Shown here: piece by piece, positions 45,104 to 55,538 of the stretch | Numbering within the stretch: position 1 is the stretch's first letter | Layout: every line of letters starts with the position of its first letter | NCBI RefSeq assembly: GCF_023159225.1 | Contig: NC_063184.1 | Location: 14,311,528 to 14,375,527, forward strand | DNA: 64,000 nucleotides | Source of the DNA: Perognathus longimembris pacificus | Taxonomy: Eukaryota > Chordata > Mammalia > Rodentia > Heteromyidae | Direction of reading: 5' to 3' | Translations under genes and position numbers: made by a program | Notes under the pieces: generated by a model | What the model saw: the letters and a program-made list of their open reading frames with translations, nothing else | Databases searched by the model: none | What the model was told of the DNA's origin: nothing

Positions 45104-45145
<42 letters not shown>
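44880..45145 (+). repeat. Old B1-Geo SINE with (AC)n tail
   Basis: 'ggttcacacctgtaatccca' to 'gagttcaaaactccaggacc', then about 40 bases of AC. Confidence 0.87.
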
Positions 45146-45147
<2 letters not shown>

Positions 45148-45230
45148 AAATCTCAAAACAAACCAAGTGTCCAGTGGAGTCTTCCCTAAGATACAGGCAT
45201 ATAATAGAAAATCAAAAATGGTGCTGTATT

Positions 45231-45458
45231 AAGAATATGTTGGGCTGGGGATATAGCCTAGTGGCAAGAGTGCCTGCCTCGGATACACGAGGCCCTAGGT
45301 TCGATTCCCCAGCACCACATATACAGAAAACGGCCAGAAGCGGCGCTGTGGCTCAAGTGGCAGAGTGCTAGCCTTGAGCGGGAAGAAGCCAGGGACAGTG
45401 CTCAGGCCCTGAGTCCAAGGCCCACGACTGGCCAAAAAAAAAAAAAAAAGAATATGTT
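45231..45458 (+). repeat. Young IDL-Geo SINE
   Basis: The body is 45242-45447. AAGAATATGTT is duplicated at 45231-45241 and 45448-45458. There is one private change near the 3' end ('cccacgactgg'). Confidence 0.95.
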
Positions 45459-45580
45459 AGTGTCACTGAGAAAGGGTGATCTTAGGCAAAGGGGTGATAC
45501 TACTGTGAACTTTGAAAACCACTTTTCATTCCATATTTGGATGGGAAAATGTTTTTAAAATTGTACATAAAGAAGCTGGA

Positions 45581-45624
45581 GAATAACTTACTAGTTGTAC
45601 AAGAATAACTTACTAGTTGTACAA
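45581..45624. repeat. Perfect 22-bp tandem duplication
   Basis: 'gaataacttactagttgt' plus 'acaa' occurs twice in a row without mismatch. Confidence 0.95.
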
Positions 45625-45839
45625 GTTGAGGAAAGCTGCATAATTTCCGTAACTTAGTTACTCCTCGGTAAAAAGGAAATAGTAAAAGAACTAACCTCAC
45701 AGGTTGGAGCAAGGATTATAGGACATGGTACAGATCTCCAAGCAGCTAGCATGTGGTTGGACCCAGGGAGCTTCAATACTTGTCAGCTTTTAGTGTTACA
45801 CACTAACATGGATGGGAAACAATGAGATAAAATGCTGTG

Positions 45840-46425
45840 ATTTCCTTTTTCTTTTCTTTTCTTTTTTTTTTTGCCAGTCCTAGGTTCTTTTTGCTCAAGG
45901 CTAGCACTCTGCCACTTGAGCCACAGCGCCACTTCTGGACATTTTCTGTATATGTGGTGCTGAGGAATTGAACCCAGGGCCTCATGTATACGAGGCAAGC
46001 ACTCTTGCCACTAGGCCATATTCCCAGCCCGATTTCCTTTTTCTTTTTGGTCAGTCCTGGGGCTTGAACTCTGGGCCTAGACACTGTCCCTGAGCCTGTT
46101 TGTGTTCAAGGCGAGAGCTCTACTTCTAGAGCCACAGAACCACAGTGGCCTTTTTCTGATTAGTTTACTGGAGCGTCTCAAGGACTTTTCTGCCCAGGTA
46201 AACTTGGAACCCTGATGCTCAGATCTCAGCCTCCTGAGTAGCTGGGATTATGGCGTGAACTATCAGCACTTGGCTTAATGTTGTGATTTTCTGGGCAGTG
46301 GGATAATAGTTGATTTGTTGCCTTCATTTTGTACCTGGGCTGGCTTCTAACCCTGCTCCTCAGATCTTAGTTTCCCGAGTAGCTAGGATTACAGTGTGAG
46401 TCACTGGTGGCCAGCCTCTTACCTC
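45840..46425 (-). repeat. ID-Geo, B1-Geo and B1 pieces in series, minus
   Basis: ID-Geo at about 45865-46030 with part of the Geo end missing, B1-Geo at 46040-46278, and a lone B1 piece at 46330-46420. Confidence 0.8.
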
Positions 46426-46554
46426 CATTAAAAAAAATTCATAAGCAACATATTACTTTTGAGCTGAAGCAATGCAATGAGAGTTATATTCCCACAAAGT
46501 AGCAATCTTCTTGACCATCCACTATAGTGCTTTCTACATAGTAAGAATGTCTCA

Positions 46555-46740
46555 AGAAGGATGGAAGGAAGGAAATAGAGGAAGCAGAGATAGAGGATAA
46601 GGAAGGGGAGAGGGAGGGAGGAAGTAAAGAAAAGAAAAATAAATTTCAGCATGGGACTGTGATGTAGCTCAATGACAAAGTGCTTGCCTAGCAAGTGCAA
46701 TGTCCTGGTTTCGATCCCCAGTACCAAAAAAGAAAAGACA
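46555..46740 (+). repeat. Polypurine stretch and ID-like monomer
   Basis: A GGAA/GGGA-rich stretch (46556-46640), then an ID-like unit 'gtgatgtagctcaatgacaa' to 'gtttcgatccccagtacc', with an A-rich tail. Confidence 0.75.
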
Positions 46741-47255
46741 AAAAATTTCAGCTTAACACCTTAAAAAAAAGTTCTCATTTGTATTTCATTGCCTAGTTTA
46801 ATAGATATAAGACTAATTTCTATTTTTCTCCTTATATATTGTCTAAAGTCCCCAAAGCCAAGAGAGTTTGAGTAACTTGCTCAGTCCCACAACTAATATT
46901 ATTACTTGGGGAATTGTAGATTTCCAGGGAATTATGCTCACTCTCACTATACCCTAAACATGGTTATCTGTACACACACACATGATAAGAACAAATGCTT
47001 TAGATTCTTCGAACTAAGTCCTAGGCTTTTACTTAGGTGGAAGGAAGAGAAACTGAGGCCAGGGAGCTGCGACCTAAAGGTGACCCGTCCATCTGGCTCT
47101 GGCCCTCCAGGCTCCTACAGTCCACTGGGCTTGAATTAAAAAATGAAACTAAAGGAATCAAATTAAATATTAACTTGTTTAAAAACAGTTCAACCAGGTG
47201 ACTATTATGAAATCTGAGTATCAGCAGACCAGGGAAAGAACTACAGGAAGGAAAA
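46741..47255. other. Unique DNA with a MIR-like trace
   Basis: 'gagtttgagtaacttgctca' at 46864-46890 fits the MIR core. The rest is unrecognised. Confidence 0.4.
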
Positions 47256-47365
47256 TTTGCACTGCTTCTTTAAAAAAGAAAAAAAAAAGGTATGGGTAAA
47301 GTTAGAAAGCTTCCCACAAATCTCTTCTGTCAATTCCAGGCTGGTCACCTGGCCACTGCTCTTAC

Positions 47366-47422
47366 CTTTAAACCGGCAGGTCCAACTACTCCGGTGGAAG
47401 CAAAGCTCAGAAATCTCCAGCC
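47366..47422 (-). other. Candidate small exon, minus
   Basis: On the minus strand an acceptor-like 'gatgttttcag' precedes 47422 and a strong donor TTTAAAG|GTAAGA follows 47366. The 57-bp segment lies about 1.0 kb downstream of the exon-1 donor in the CpG island, on the same strand. Sequence alone cannot show that it is used. Confidence 0.3.
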
Positions 47423-47549
47423 CTGAAAACATCACTTCTCAGCCCAAGGGATTTCACACACTAGCTAACCATCAGCCTGCCGGGTTTATAAAGAAGTAAA
47501 TGAATTGCTTCTTGCCTAAGCCAGCTGGAACTTGCTAGTGTTTATAGAT

Positions 47550-47770
47550 AAACAGTTAAATTTTTTTTTGAATCTGCTGGGTACCAGGCATGATAATACA
47601 TCTTTTGTGCTTTTGCCCTCATTACTATTCTCATTATTAATCCTTAATCACCTGTGTTATCCCAAGTCGTTATCATCCCACTTAATAGTTCAGAGTTTTA
47701 ATACACCCGAAGACCCACCTTTAGCAGCTAAGACCGAGGGAGAAACCAAGCACTTGAGACTTGAGAAGTT
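47550..47770 (+). repeat. MIR relic
   Basis: 'ctgggtaccaggcatgataa', 'gccctcattactattctcat' and 'gaccgagggagaaaccaag' keep the MIR order. Confidence 0.65.
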
Positions 47771-48455
47771 AAACATCATTCAAAATCCACCGCGAACCCA
47801 CTGGCATTAAAATAACTTTTATTTAAGGGCTTAATTGATTCCAGTTTTAACACCTATGTCACAACGATCTTAAAGAGCATTTTAGAGCAAGTAAGAGTGG
47901 AAAGAGGAATGGCAGGGTTAATAAATAAAAATAAAAGATCCCTAGAAACTTGTGACCAGGTATCCCTACCCACTGATGGCAGGACACGGGGCTGCACGTC
48001 TCAGCCTCGTGCGCGGCCAAGGCGAGCGGAGGAGCCGCTCCGAATGCCCCGCTCTCCGTGTGGGTAGCTCGGAGCCGGGCTATCACGGTGCCCACATCAT
48101 CACCAAGTGCCTTTTAAGAAAAAAAAAAAAAATCTTCCAAAGGACAGTTCATTCTCCACCACACTCAAACTGACGCCCTACCCAGATTGTCCGGAGTGGC
48201 TCAGTACCATCTGTGGTTTAACCTTGTGCTTCTCCAAACCCGAAATGAGCTACCAATGAATGAGCCCAAGGTTCGGAGCCACCCAGCCAGCCAACCTCCG
48301 CCTGGCAGCTCAAACCCCAAGCAAGGATGTCCCGGGGCGGCCCAGGTGTGTGTGTTGGGGGTGGGGGGGGCGAGTCCCAGTCAGATCCCCTCCACTAGCG
48401 ATCAATGTCTCCCCTATCCGAACCCCCGAGTTTGCAGGGCGGGCGCGCTGCTTAC

Positions 48456-48800
48456 CCGCTGGCGGCCTGGGCTGGCGACGCTCGGGGATCGAAGGCACTT
48501 GCTCCCGGTGTGGGGGGAAGGAAGGATCGGCCGGGGACTGAGCGAGCGGCTGCGGCAGCTGCGGCAACCAGCTCCACCCACAGGCCTGAGCGCGGAGAAA
48601 GTTTGCCCGGGGTCTCGTCCTCGGGCTGTGCGGGTGGCACCTAGGGCCGCCGCCCCCCGAGGCGGCACTCGGCGGCGCTGGCCCGCGGGCCGGGCTGGGG
48701 GCGGCGTGGGGCGGCTCCGTGCGCGCCGAAGGCGGGGTCTCCCCGGGCCGGCTCAGCCCCGCGGCCGGGGCGCAGCGCGGCGCACGCTCGTTCCCGGGCT
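48456..48800 (-). other. Candidate first exon, minus; gene unknown
   Basis: On the minus strand a strong splice donor, CCAGCGG|GTAAGC, ends a GC-rich segment at 48456. A transcription start somewhere around 48650-48800 would give a 5' UTR-like exon 1 with bZIP sites just upstream. The start is not defined by any sequence element, and I do not recognise the gene. Confidence 0.45.
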
Positions 48801-48857
48801 CGGTGTTTACCGCGGCCCCGCGGCGCGCGGCCCCGCGCGCTGCGCCCCGCGCGCTCC

Positions 48858-48865
48858 TGACATCA
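48858..48865 (+). promoter_or_regulatory. CRE-like site TGACATCA
   Basis: One base from the palindromic cAMP-response element, within the densest part of the CpG island. Confidence 0.5.
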
Positions 48866-48909
48866 TTCATTCTCGCACACCCTCGCCCGCCCTCTCCATT
48901 TCCGAACAG

Positions 48910-48916
48910 TGACTCA
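48910..48916 (+). promoter_or_regulatory. AP-1 site TGACTCA
   Basis: A perfect TPA-response consensus, 52 bases from the CRE-like site. Confidence 0.55.
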
Positions 48917-49588
48917 CCCGCGCGCCCCGCCGCGGCTCCGCTGCCTCTACCCGGAGCCGTGCGCAGCTCACGAAACCGGTGCGACTTCTTAAACGCAAAC
49001 CTCCGCCGCGGAGACCCTCCCCTCTCCTTAAAGATGCAGGCAAGGGAGGGCAGGCTTGGCGTGACGCGGCCAACCCCGGCGGGCTGCGGGTGGCCCGGCG
49101 GAGCGCAGCGATCGGGGCGGGCAGACCTTCCGGAGCGGTGACAGCGCTCAATCTTGGAAAGTTCCTGGGGTGCCACTCCCTGAAACTTTCAGGGGTGGGA
49201 CGGGGAAGGGATCGATCACTCCCGCACCTCCGTGGGGTTCTAAAACTGCTTTCTCACCACCCCCCCCCCCACCACGGGCCCCCGAGTTGATTCAAAGGGC
49301 GTTGCCCGGGCCCAGGTCAAAGGGGATAGGTTTTCCAAACGTCACAAGATCGCCAGGCAAGGTTAGTCATCCATCCGCCCAGTGGCACCTCTAGGTGAGC
49401 TGGAAGGATGCCCCGAGTTAATGAAACCCAGTGAGCCACCCGGTCATTTGTCCCGTTAAGTGAGAACAAGAAACCCGAACCAAATAAACAAGGAAAGAAG
49501 CAGTTCTCTGCTTCCTCCACACTGCGCTGCTGCAGCTTTTGAGGCACTGGTGGTTTTCTCTGGTGATCTCGGCAGCTCGTTATTTTTT

Positions 49589-49635
49589 GGGGGGGAGGGG
49601 GTGGGGGGAGGTGGAGGGGTGGAAGAGGGTAGGGG
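49589..49635 (+). promoter_or_regulatory. G-quadruplex-prone tract at the CpG-island edge
   Basis: At least five runs of three or more Gs separated by one to three bases (G7, G5, G6, G4, G3), followed by further G pairs and runs. Confidence 0.7.
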
Positions 49636-49770
49636 CGTGGCCGCCTTAAAAATGATCAAAGCTTTACATTTCCTTGGAGTTGCTGCTACTCATACACCTG
49701 CTGGCAGTTCTCAAAGTCAACCCTGGCGGACTCACAGGGTCTAGGCAGAGAATTGGTCTAATTGTTACTG

Positions 49771-49825
<55 letters not shown>

Positions 49826-50036
49826 CTAGTACTGGAGCTTGAACTCAGGGCCTGGGTGCTGTCTTTTAGCTCTTCCCCTCCTCAAGGCTGGTGCTCTACC
49901 ACTTAAACCACAGCTCCAATTCCAGCTTTTTGGTAGTTAATTGGAGATAATAGTGGCATGGACTTTCCTGCCCAAGCTGGCTTTGGACCACGATCCTCAG
50001 ATCTTAGCCTTCTAAGTAGCTAGAATTACAGACTGC
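49771..50036 (-). repeat. (GT)n and old B1-Geo SINE, minus
   Basis: About 50 bases of GT precede the reversed SINE ('gtactggagcttgaactcag' to 'gtagctagaattacagac'). Confidence 0.88.
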
Positions 50037-51120
50037 AATGAATTGACAGATAGTTTATGAGAATATTCCCTTCCAGTGGGGCACTTCTTATGTTCAGGAT
50101 TTGCCTTGGCTGATAAGTGTCTCCATATAATCAACACAAATGAGACACATCTCTGGGTGTCCCATGTGGATACCCACGATTATTAAACGTGATGGTTATT
50201 AAGCATGATAACTAAAAATGGGTAAAGACAGCCCCAAATTGACAGTTGTACACCGTTGTCACAATGCAAAAATTCCCCCGCCCCCAATGAAATTGCTCCT
50301 GGAATTAACAAAAAGTTTCAACATCCTGGTTGTGAGAGCACCAACAATTGAGCTTTCTTTTCCTTAGGTTCAGTTTTCCTTTTTAATAAAGAGTTCCTTT
50401 TCAATTTTATAAAGCTTTCAGGCATTTTGCCCAGAAGGCAATAACAAATGGATTGGTTTGCTAGGGTACAGTCAAAGTAAATGGAAATTCCAGCCAACTA
50501 TTTTTTTTTTCTTTGCAGGCAGCCGTAGATCTAATCCAGAAATTTGAGTGTCCAATCCATGGCTAACACAGAGGATCAAGATTCAAATGTGGAGGCATAC
50601 AATAGACAAATTTGGGTGGAAACCCCACCTACTCCCTGTTTCATGACCCAAATATTATACAAGAAGGAGTTATAAGTAAAACTTTCCTGCAGAACTAATG
50701 ATGTTGTGGGCTCTCTATATGGATGAAATAAGAAAAGCTCAAGTGCATTGTTCCATGAAGTACATTGTTCCTTGTGGTCCCTGTGAATCTGTGGTTTGAA
50801 TTCATGGTTACTATTGTGCCTCAGGTAAAGTATTGTGAAATAAGTAATTGTATTATACCACCTAAATACCTCCAAATAAAAAGAATAATGTAATTAAAAA
50901 GGAACTGCATGATTTTTCATCTTATTTACTCAGTGCAAACCTATGAGGAAACAAAGTATTCACCTTAATTTCTATGTTTTGAAAAAATAGTGATATCTCA
51001 CAGAAAGATATGATTTCTTTTTATTTTTACCTATATTTTTCTTCTTTACAGTGTATCAAGCTGTTCTAAATCTACGAGTTATCAACTTTTAAAAATTATA
51101 ATATTGAGTGCTCTAAACGA
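50037..51120. other. Unique AT-rich DNA, nothing recognised
   Basis: About 1.1 kb without repeat or exon signals that I can support. Confidence 0.5.
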
Positions 51121-51121
51121 T

Positions 51122-51245
51122 AGCAAGGGCTGGGCTGAGTGCAGTGGTTCATACCTGTAACCCCAGCTCTCAGTAGGCTGAGACAGAAAGATGGGACACT
51201 TAGGACCAGCCTAGGCTATATGATGAGATCCTATCTCAAAATAAG
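51122..51245 (+). repeat. B1-like monomer
   Basis: 'gagtgcagtggttcatacct' to 'gatgagatcctatctcaaaa'. The Geo half is absent. Confidence 0.8.
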
Positions 51246-51768
51246 GGGCTAAGACTGGCAGGTAAAGTGTTCTTGTCAACTTTTTTCTGATTCAAGTGTT
51301 ATAGACATTTCTTTGGTTTGATAAACCAACTGATTAATGGAGGAAAACATACCTACAGTACTTATCTCCTCTTACAATAACTACTCCTCTGAACATAGCT
51401 AAAGTTATTTGTTTGATGAGCAAATTCTTACTACATTTCTACTTTGTGCCTGAAGCTCTTTACCTAAGGTTCCCCATGTGCATCTTCTAAGCTTGTTTCA
51501 ACAATAAGAAAGGTGTTTGTTTCTTTTTCAAATTTTGCATGGAGATCTTTATGGCAGTATTATTTATAATTGTCCTGCTGTCCACCATATTGTCTGGCAT
51601 GTAATCACTGAGTGAGTGAATATGTGCGGGAACAAATAAACAAGACTTAAAGAATGAAAAAGTGGTGAAGAAATCCCATGCTGTGAAAAACATAAGCAGA
51701 AAGGAGTATATATGTCCTGTTTATGTGACAGATATTATTGCCTTCCCTCAAATCTGTCACCAATTCTA
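51246..51768. other. Unique DNA with a MIR-like trace
   Basis: 'actttgtgcctgaagctctt' at 51440-51470 resembles MIR. Nothing else is recognised. Confidence 0.4.
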
Positions 51769-51770
51769 TA

Positions 51771-52099
51771 CAGTTATCCCCGAGGGTCTGAAGAGGGATT
51801 GGTTGCAGAATCCCACAAGTACCAACATCTGTTGATGCTTAAGGCCTTTGCATAAAATGGCACCCTATGTGTATATGAGTTACAACATGTCCATCTTCTT
51901 TACGTTATTCTTAAAGTACTTACATGTAATGCATAGTAGATGCTATGCAAATAGTTGTTACACTGTATAAGTTAAGGACTAGTGACAAGAAAATGTGTCT
52001 ACATGGTCAGTGCAGATGAAGCCCTTTTATTCTAGTATTTTCAATCTGTGGTTGGCTGAATCCAAGAATACAGAACCGAGTAATATGGAGGGCTGACCA
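51771..52099 (+). mobile_element. MER2-like (Tigger family) non-autonomous DNA transposon
   Basis: Terminal sequences 'cagttatccccgaggg' and 'tatggagggctgac' are diverged inverted repeats, and TA precedes the left end. 'gcaaatagttgttacactgt' and 'caatctgtggttggctgaat' match the MER2 order. It is an ancient, inactive copy. Confidence 0.8.
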
Positions 52100-52134
52100 C
52101 TTTGTCTTTAGGTAAGGAAATACAGAAGAACAAA

Positions 52135-52770
52135 ATATGAGATGAAGATTTGTATTTCTTGGAAGGACTTGGAAAAAATTATAAGCGAAGTGAACCAGAC
52201 CCAAAGAAACATGGACTCTATGGTTTCCCTCATAGGGAATAATTAGCACAGGTTTAGGCTAGTCACAGCAAAGGATCACAGGAGCCCAATAGCTATGCTC
52301 TTATGAACACATAAGATGATGCTAAGTGAAATGAACTCCATGTTATGGAAACGAGCGTTAAATCACTGTTGTAATTACTTTCAACATGCCATGTGAAACG
52401 GTAGCTTTTTTGTTGATGATCCTCTTGAATCCTCTTCCTGTGGTTGTCCCCACGCTATCACTGTACCTCATCTGAGTACCCTGAATACTGTATATACTGG
52501 TATTAGAACTAGGGAAGGGAAAGAGAATATCAAAATCGAGAGATAAAGGATAAAAAGACAAATGACTTCAAAAGTAATACTTACAAAACCATTTGGTGTA
52601 AATCAACTGAACAACTCATGGGGGAAGAGGGAAAGGGGGATGGGGGAGGGGCAGGAAATGAAGGAGGAGGTAACAAATTGTACAAGAAATGTACTCACTG
52701 CCTTAGGTAGGAAACTGCAACCCCTCTGTACATCACTTTGACAATAAATAAGTAATTATTAAAAAATGAT
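52135..52770 (+). repeat. L1 3' end of the host's own L1 lineage
   Basis: 'gcgaagtgaaccagacccaa' is a typical L1 ORF2/3' UTR boundary sequence. A purine/G-rich stretch (52620-52665) follows, and the end 'gtacatcactttgacaataa' leads to a short A-rich tail. The last 200 bases match the reversed L1 at 55554-55792. Confidence 0.82.
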
Positions 52771-52989
52771 TTGTATTTCTGCACTGTTCCCTAGTGAGTG
52801 AGCTTGCATTACTTTTGTGATTACCAAGAGCAATGCAAGCCATATTCAAACCTAGGAACATCAGGGAACTGACTGTCTATTTGAAAAAAAAAATAACAAC
52901 CCAAAACAACTAGAGGCTATTTACCCTCTCACTTGACATCCTGGATATTCACCCCGTTCCAAGTCCATTCAAAGAGCAAACACCTGCTA

Positions 52990-53185
52990 TTTTTTTTAGT
53001 ACTTCCTGAACATCAGGAAGTATGCAAATTGCTTTACTATAGTCTCACTTAATTTTTTCAGTAACCTGCTAAGGTAGGCACTCATAATATCTTCTACTAA
53101 CTGTGAGGAAATTAAAGATGATCATTCACTCAATATCACACTCAAGTAAGCAACATTGTCAGGATGCAAAACTAGGAACTTGGGG
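52990..53185 (+). repeat. MIR element
   Basis: 'gctttactatagtctcactt', 'ctaaggtaggcactcataat' and 'actgtgaggaaattaaagat' follow the MIR core. Confidence 0.8.
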
Positions 53186-53272
53186 CTCCAAAGTTCATAT
53201 TTCTAGGCATCATTTTTCAAGCACTGATATAATTCTTCTGATTAACAATATTCTTTTTTTATTTAAAAACAT

Positions 53273-53525
53273 GCTAAGCTGGGTGCTGGTGGCTCATACC
53301 TGTAATCCTAGCTACTCAGGAGTTTGCAATCCTAGGACTGAGGTTCGAAGCCAGCCTGGGCTGGGAAATTCACGAGACTCTTATCTCCACTAAGCCATCA
53401 AAAAGCCAGAAATGGAGCTGTGGCTCGAGGGGTAGAGTGTTAGCCTTGTGTAAAAAAAAGTTCAGGGACAATGTCCAGTTTCTGAGTTCAAACCCCAGGA
53501 CAGGCACACATACACATATATACAT
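53273..53525 (+). repeat. Old B1-Geo SINE with CA/TA tail
   Basis: 'gctgggtgctggtggctcat' to 'gagttcaaaccccaggaca'. Confidence 0.87.
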
Positions 53526-53860
53526 AAGCCAGAAAAATGTTAAACTATCAAAAATACCAATGAAAAATCAAAATAAAAAATTTAGCATTATATAGTATGT
53601 ATGACCTCAGAATTCTATTAATGGCTCCATGATAGGTGTGTTTGCAGGTGCATACATGTTGAATCTGGTTTCTCTGAAATCTGACAGTTCTCCATTTGAG
53701 AGACTTCAGTGCAATATCTATTGAAGTGAAGCGATAAAGGTTTGGGCTCTGCTACGGGGCCAGGATTTTGCTTTCTTGCTTATCAAGAGGTGTTAAGGTG
53801 CTACTAGGTTAATTTACATGAGGGGACATGAAGGGTAACTGCTACTGAGGAGAGGGTTTC
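53526..53860. other. Unique DNA, nothing recognised
   Basis: No feature is recognised. Confidence 0.4.
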
Positions 53861-53861
53861 T

Positions 53862-53962
53862 TTTTAATATTTTTATTGTAAAGGTGACATACAGGGGTTA
53901 CAGTTACATAAGTCAGGTAATGAGTACATTTCCTTTTGAACAGTGTCACCTAAGGGCCTCTT
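53862..53962 (-). repeat. Short L1 3'-end fragment, minus
   Basis: 'tttttattgtaaaggtgac', 'atacaggggttacagttac' and 'taatgagtacatttcc' match the L1 ends at 12830 and 55560. It is strongly 5' truncated. Confidence 0.75.
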
Positions 53963-54189
53963 TCTGAAAAAAAAATAAAGGGAAGAAAATTGATGGAAGG
54001 GTGATGAGAAGGAATTGGTACAGATGGAGACGAGGAGAGAGATAATCAGGAGGATCACTAGCAGTTGAGGTTTAAGAAACCAGGAAGAGATGGAATCTAG
54101 AATACAAAGGAAATGGTCTGAAAAAGAGTGCCAGCAGCACAGAGGGGGCAGGAGGAGCGTGGGGTGAGAGAGCTGGTTGCCCATTGCCC

Positions 54190-54665
54190 ATGGGTTACTG
54201 TTAGGGGCTGCATATGTTGAAGCCCTAAGCCTACACCATACACATCAGAAGGTTCATGTACAGATGCGCCTGACTTACCATGGGGTTACATCCTGATAAG
54301 TCCATTACACATGGAAAAGATCATGATACAGCAATAGATTTAACATATCTAACCTACTGAACATGCTAGTGTAGCAACATGAAACCCTGTAGTGTATTAG
54401 TTGTTCATCTTCATGACTGTGTGGCTTCTAGCTGCTATCCAGCAGTGTCAGCAATTATCCTACTACCTACCACTAACCCAGGGAATGATCCCAATTCAAA
54501 ATGGAAAGTGCATTTCCCACTGAGTGTTGTCTGCATTAGTACTGGAAAAGGGTAAGCTGATTGATCTTAAGTATAGGGGCATTTGTACAGGGAGATAGGG
54601 CCTTGCAAGAGGTGTTTAAGTTAAGTGAGGCTGTTGGAATGGACCAAAGTCCCATCTGCCTGCTA
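54190..54665 (+). mobile_element. MLT1-type MaLR LTR split by a DNA transposon
   Basis: 'atatgttgaagccctaagcc' is the MLT1 start and stops near 54261. 'gagatagggccttgcaagag' and 'gtttaagttaagtgaggctg' continue it from about 54575. The gap between is the inserted element. Confidence 0.7.
54262..54540 (+). mobile_element. TcMar-like MITE relic inside the MLT1 LTR
   Basis: 'gacttaccatggggttacat' and 'cctgataagtccatt' match the start of a common mammalian Tigger-type MITE. I do not recall the exact family name. TA borders both presumed ends. Confidence 0.6.
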
Positions 54666-54940
54666 TTCTTTTTTTTTTAAGTTTCCAACAACCTTTCCCT
54701 TTCTTTAAGACTTAATATAATGTAATAAATCAACTTAAAAGATGTAGCTCCAGTGAATCGATAACTAGTACAAAATGTCAAGTTATAGATTCTCTTCTGC
54801 CCACAAGCTGATTGCCTTGAAAAGAATAAATTATAATTGACCATGACATCTTCCCACTCATCAAAAGGGGAACTTTATTTTATCAATGTCATTAAACATA
54901 TGGTGAAAATATTAAACTAACTGTAGCTTCAAAACTATAT
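54666..54940. other. Unique DNA, nothing recognised
   Basis: No feature is recognised. Confidence 0.4.
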
Positions 54941-54941
54941 A

Positions 54942-55175
54942 GCTAGCTGCTGGTGGTTCATGTGTGAAATTCTAGCCACTTATCAGGCTGGGATCTGAGG
55001 ATTGCTGTTCAAAGCCAGCCTAGGCAGAAGAGCTCATGAGACTCTAATCTCCAATTAACCACCAGAAAACTGGAAGTGGAGCTGTGGTTCTAAGTGGTAG
55101 AGCATTAGCCTTGAGCAAAAGAGCTCAGGGATAGCACCCAGGCCCTGAGTTCAAGCCCCACAAAGAAAAAAATGG
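54942..55175 (+). repeat. Old B1-Geo SINE
   Basis: 'gctgctggtggttcatgtgt' to 'gagttcaagccccacaaag'. Confidence 0.85.
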
Positions 55176-55538
55176 TAAGTCTACTTGTGAACTCAATTCC
55201 ATTCGCTTCCCACCCATAAAACTAATATCTCATATATCTAGATCTTATTAAATAAGAATTGGCATTTTAGAACTTCATTTAAAACATTGTGCTTTAAACT
55301 ACCCCTTTCTTAAATGGCCCTATATTAAACAGAGAGCAAGATCTGCTTTCCAACTGACTTGAATACCATGCACAGCAAAGGTGCACTTGCTAAAATCCAA
55401 TGTGATTGCTATTCGTATATGTAGAGTGACACAGAGAGATATTAGCAACAGGTGCACACAGAGGAAAAATATGAGAAGATGTAGTAAGAAGGGGGCCATG
55501 GCAGGTCAAGGAGTGAGGCCCCTCGTGCAACCAGCTGG
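55176..55538. other. Unique DNA, nothing recognised
   Basis: No feature is recognised. Confidence 0.4.

Larger units (their letters stand above)
47985..49335. promoter_or_regulatory. CpG island, probable bidirectional-type promoter
   Basis: GC-rich, CpG-dense DNA without TATA begins with a small peak at 47985-48095. After a dip around an A run (48119-48133), it continues from about 48250 to 49335 and is densest at 48560-49150. GC-box cores (GGGCGG or its complement) lie near 48438, 48695, 48890 and 49110. It contrasts sharply with the AT-rich surroundings and contains no interspersed repeat. The open frames of 241 codons (plus, 48187-48912) and 288 codons (minus, 48310-49176) overlap each other and are biased to A, R, G and P. 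I regard them as composition artefacts. Confidence 0.9.

Noticed and set aside
48187..48912. 241-codon open frame, plus strand, in the CpG island
   Set aside because: It overlaps a longer frame on the opposite strand, is dominated by A, R, G and P, and has no recognisable domain. GC-rich DNA lacks stop codons by composition.
48310..49176. 288-codon open frame, minus strand, in the CpG island
   Set aside because: It crosses the presumed promoter and bZIP sites as well as the splice-donor region, and shows no family resemblance. It is treated as an artefact of composition.
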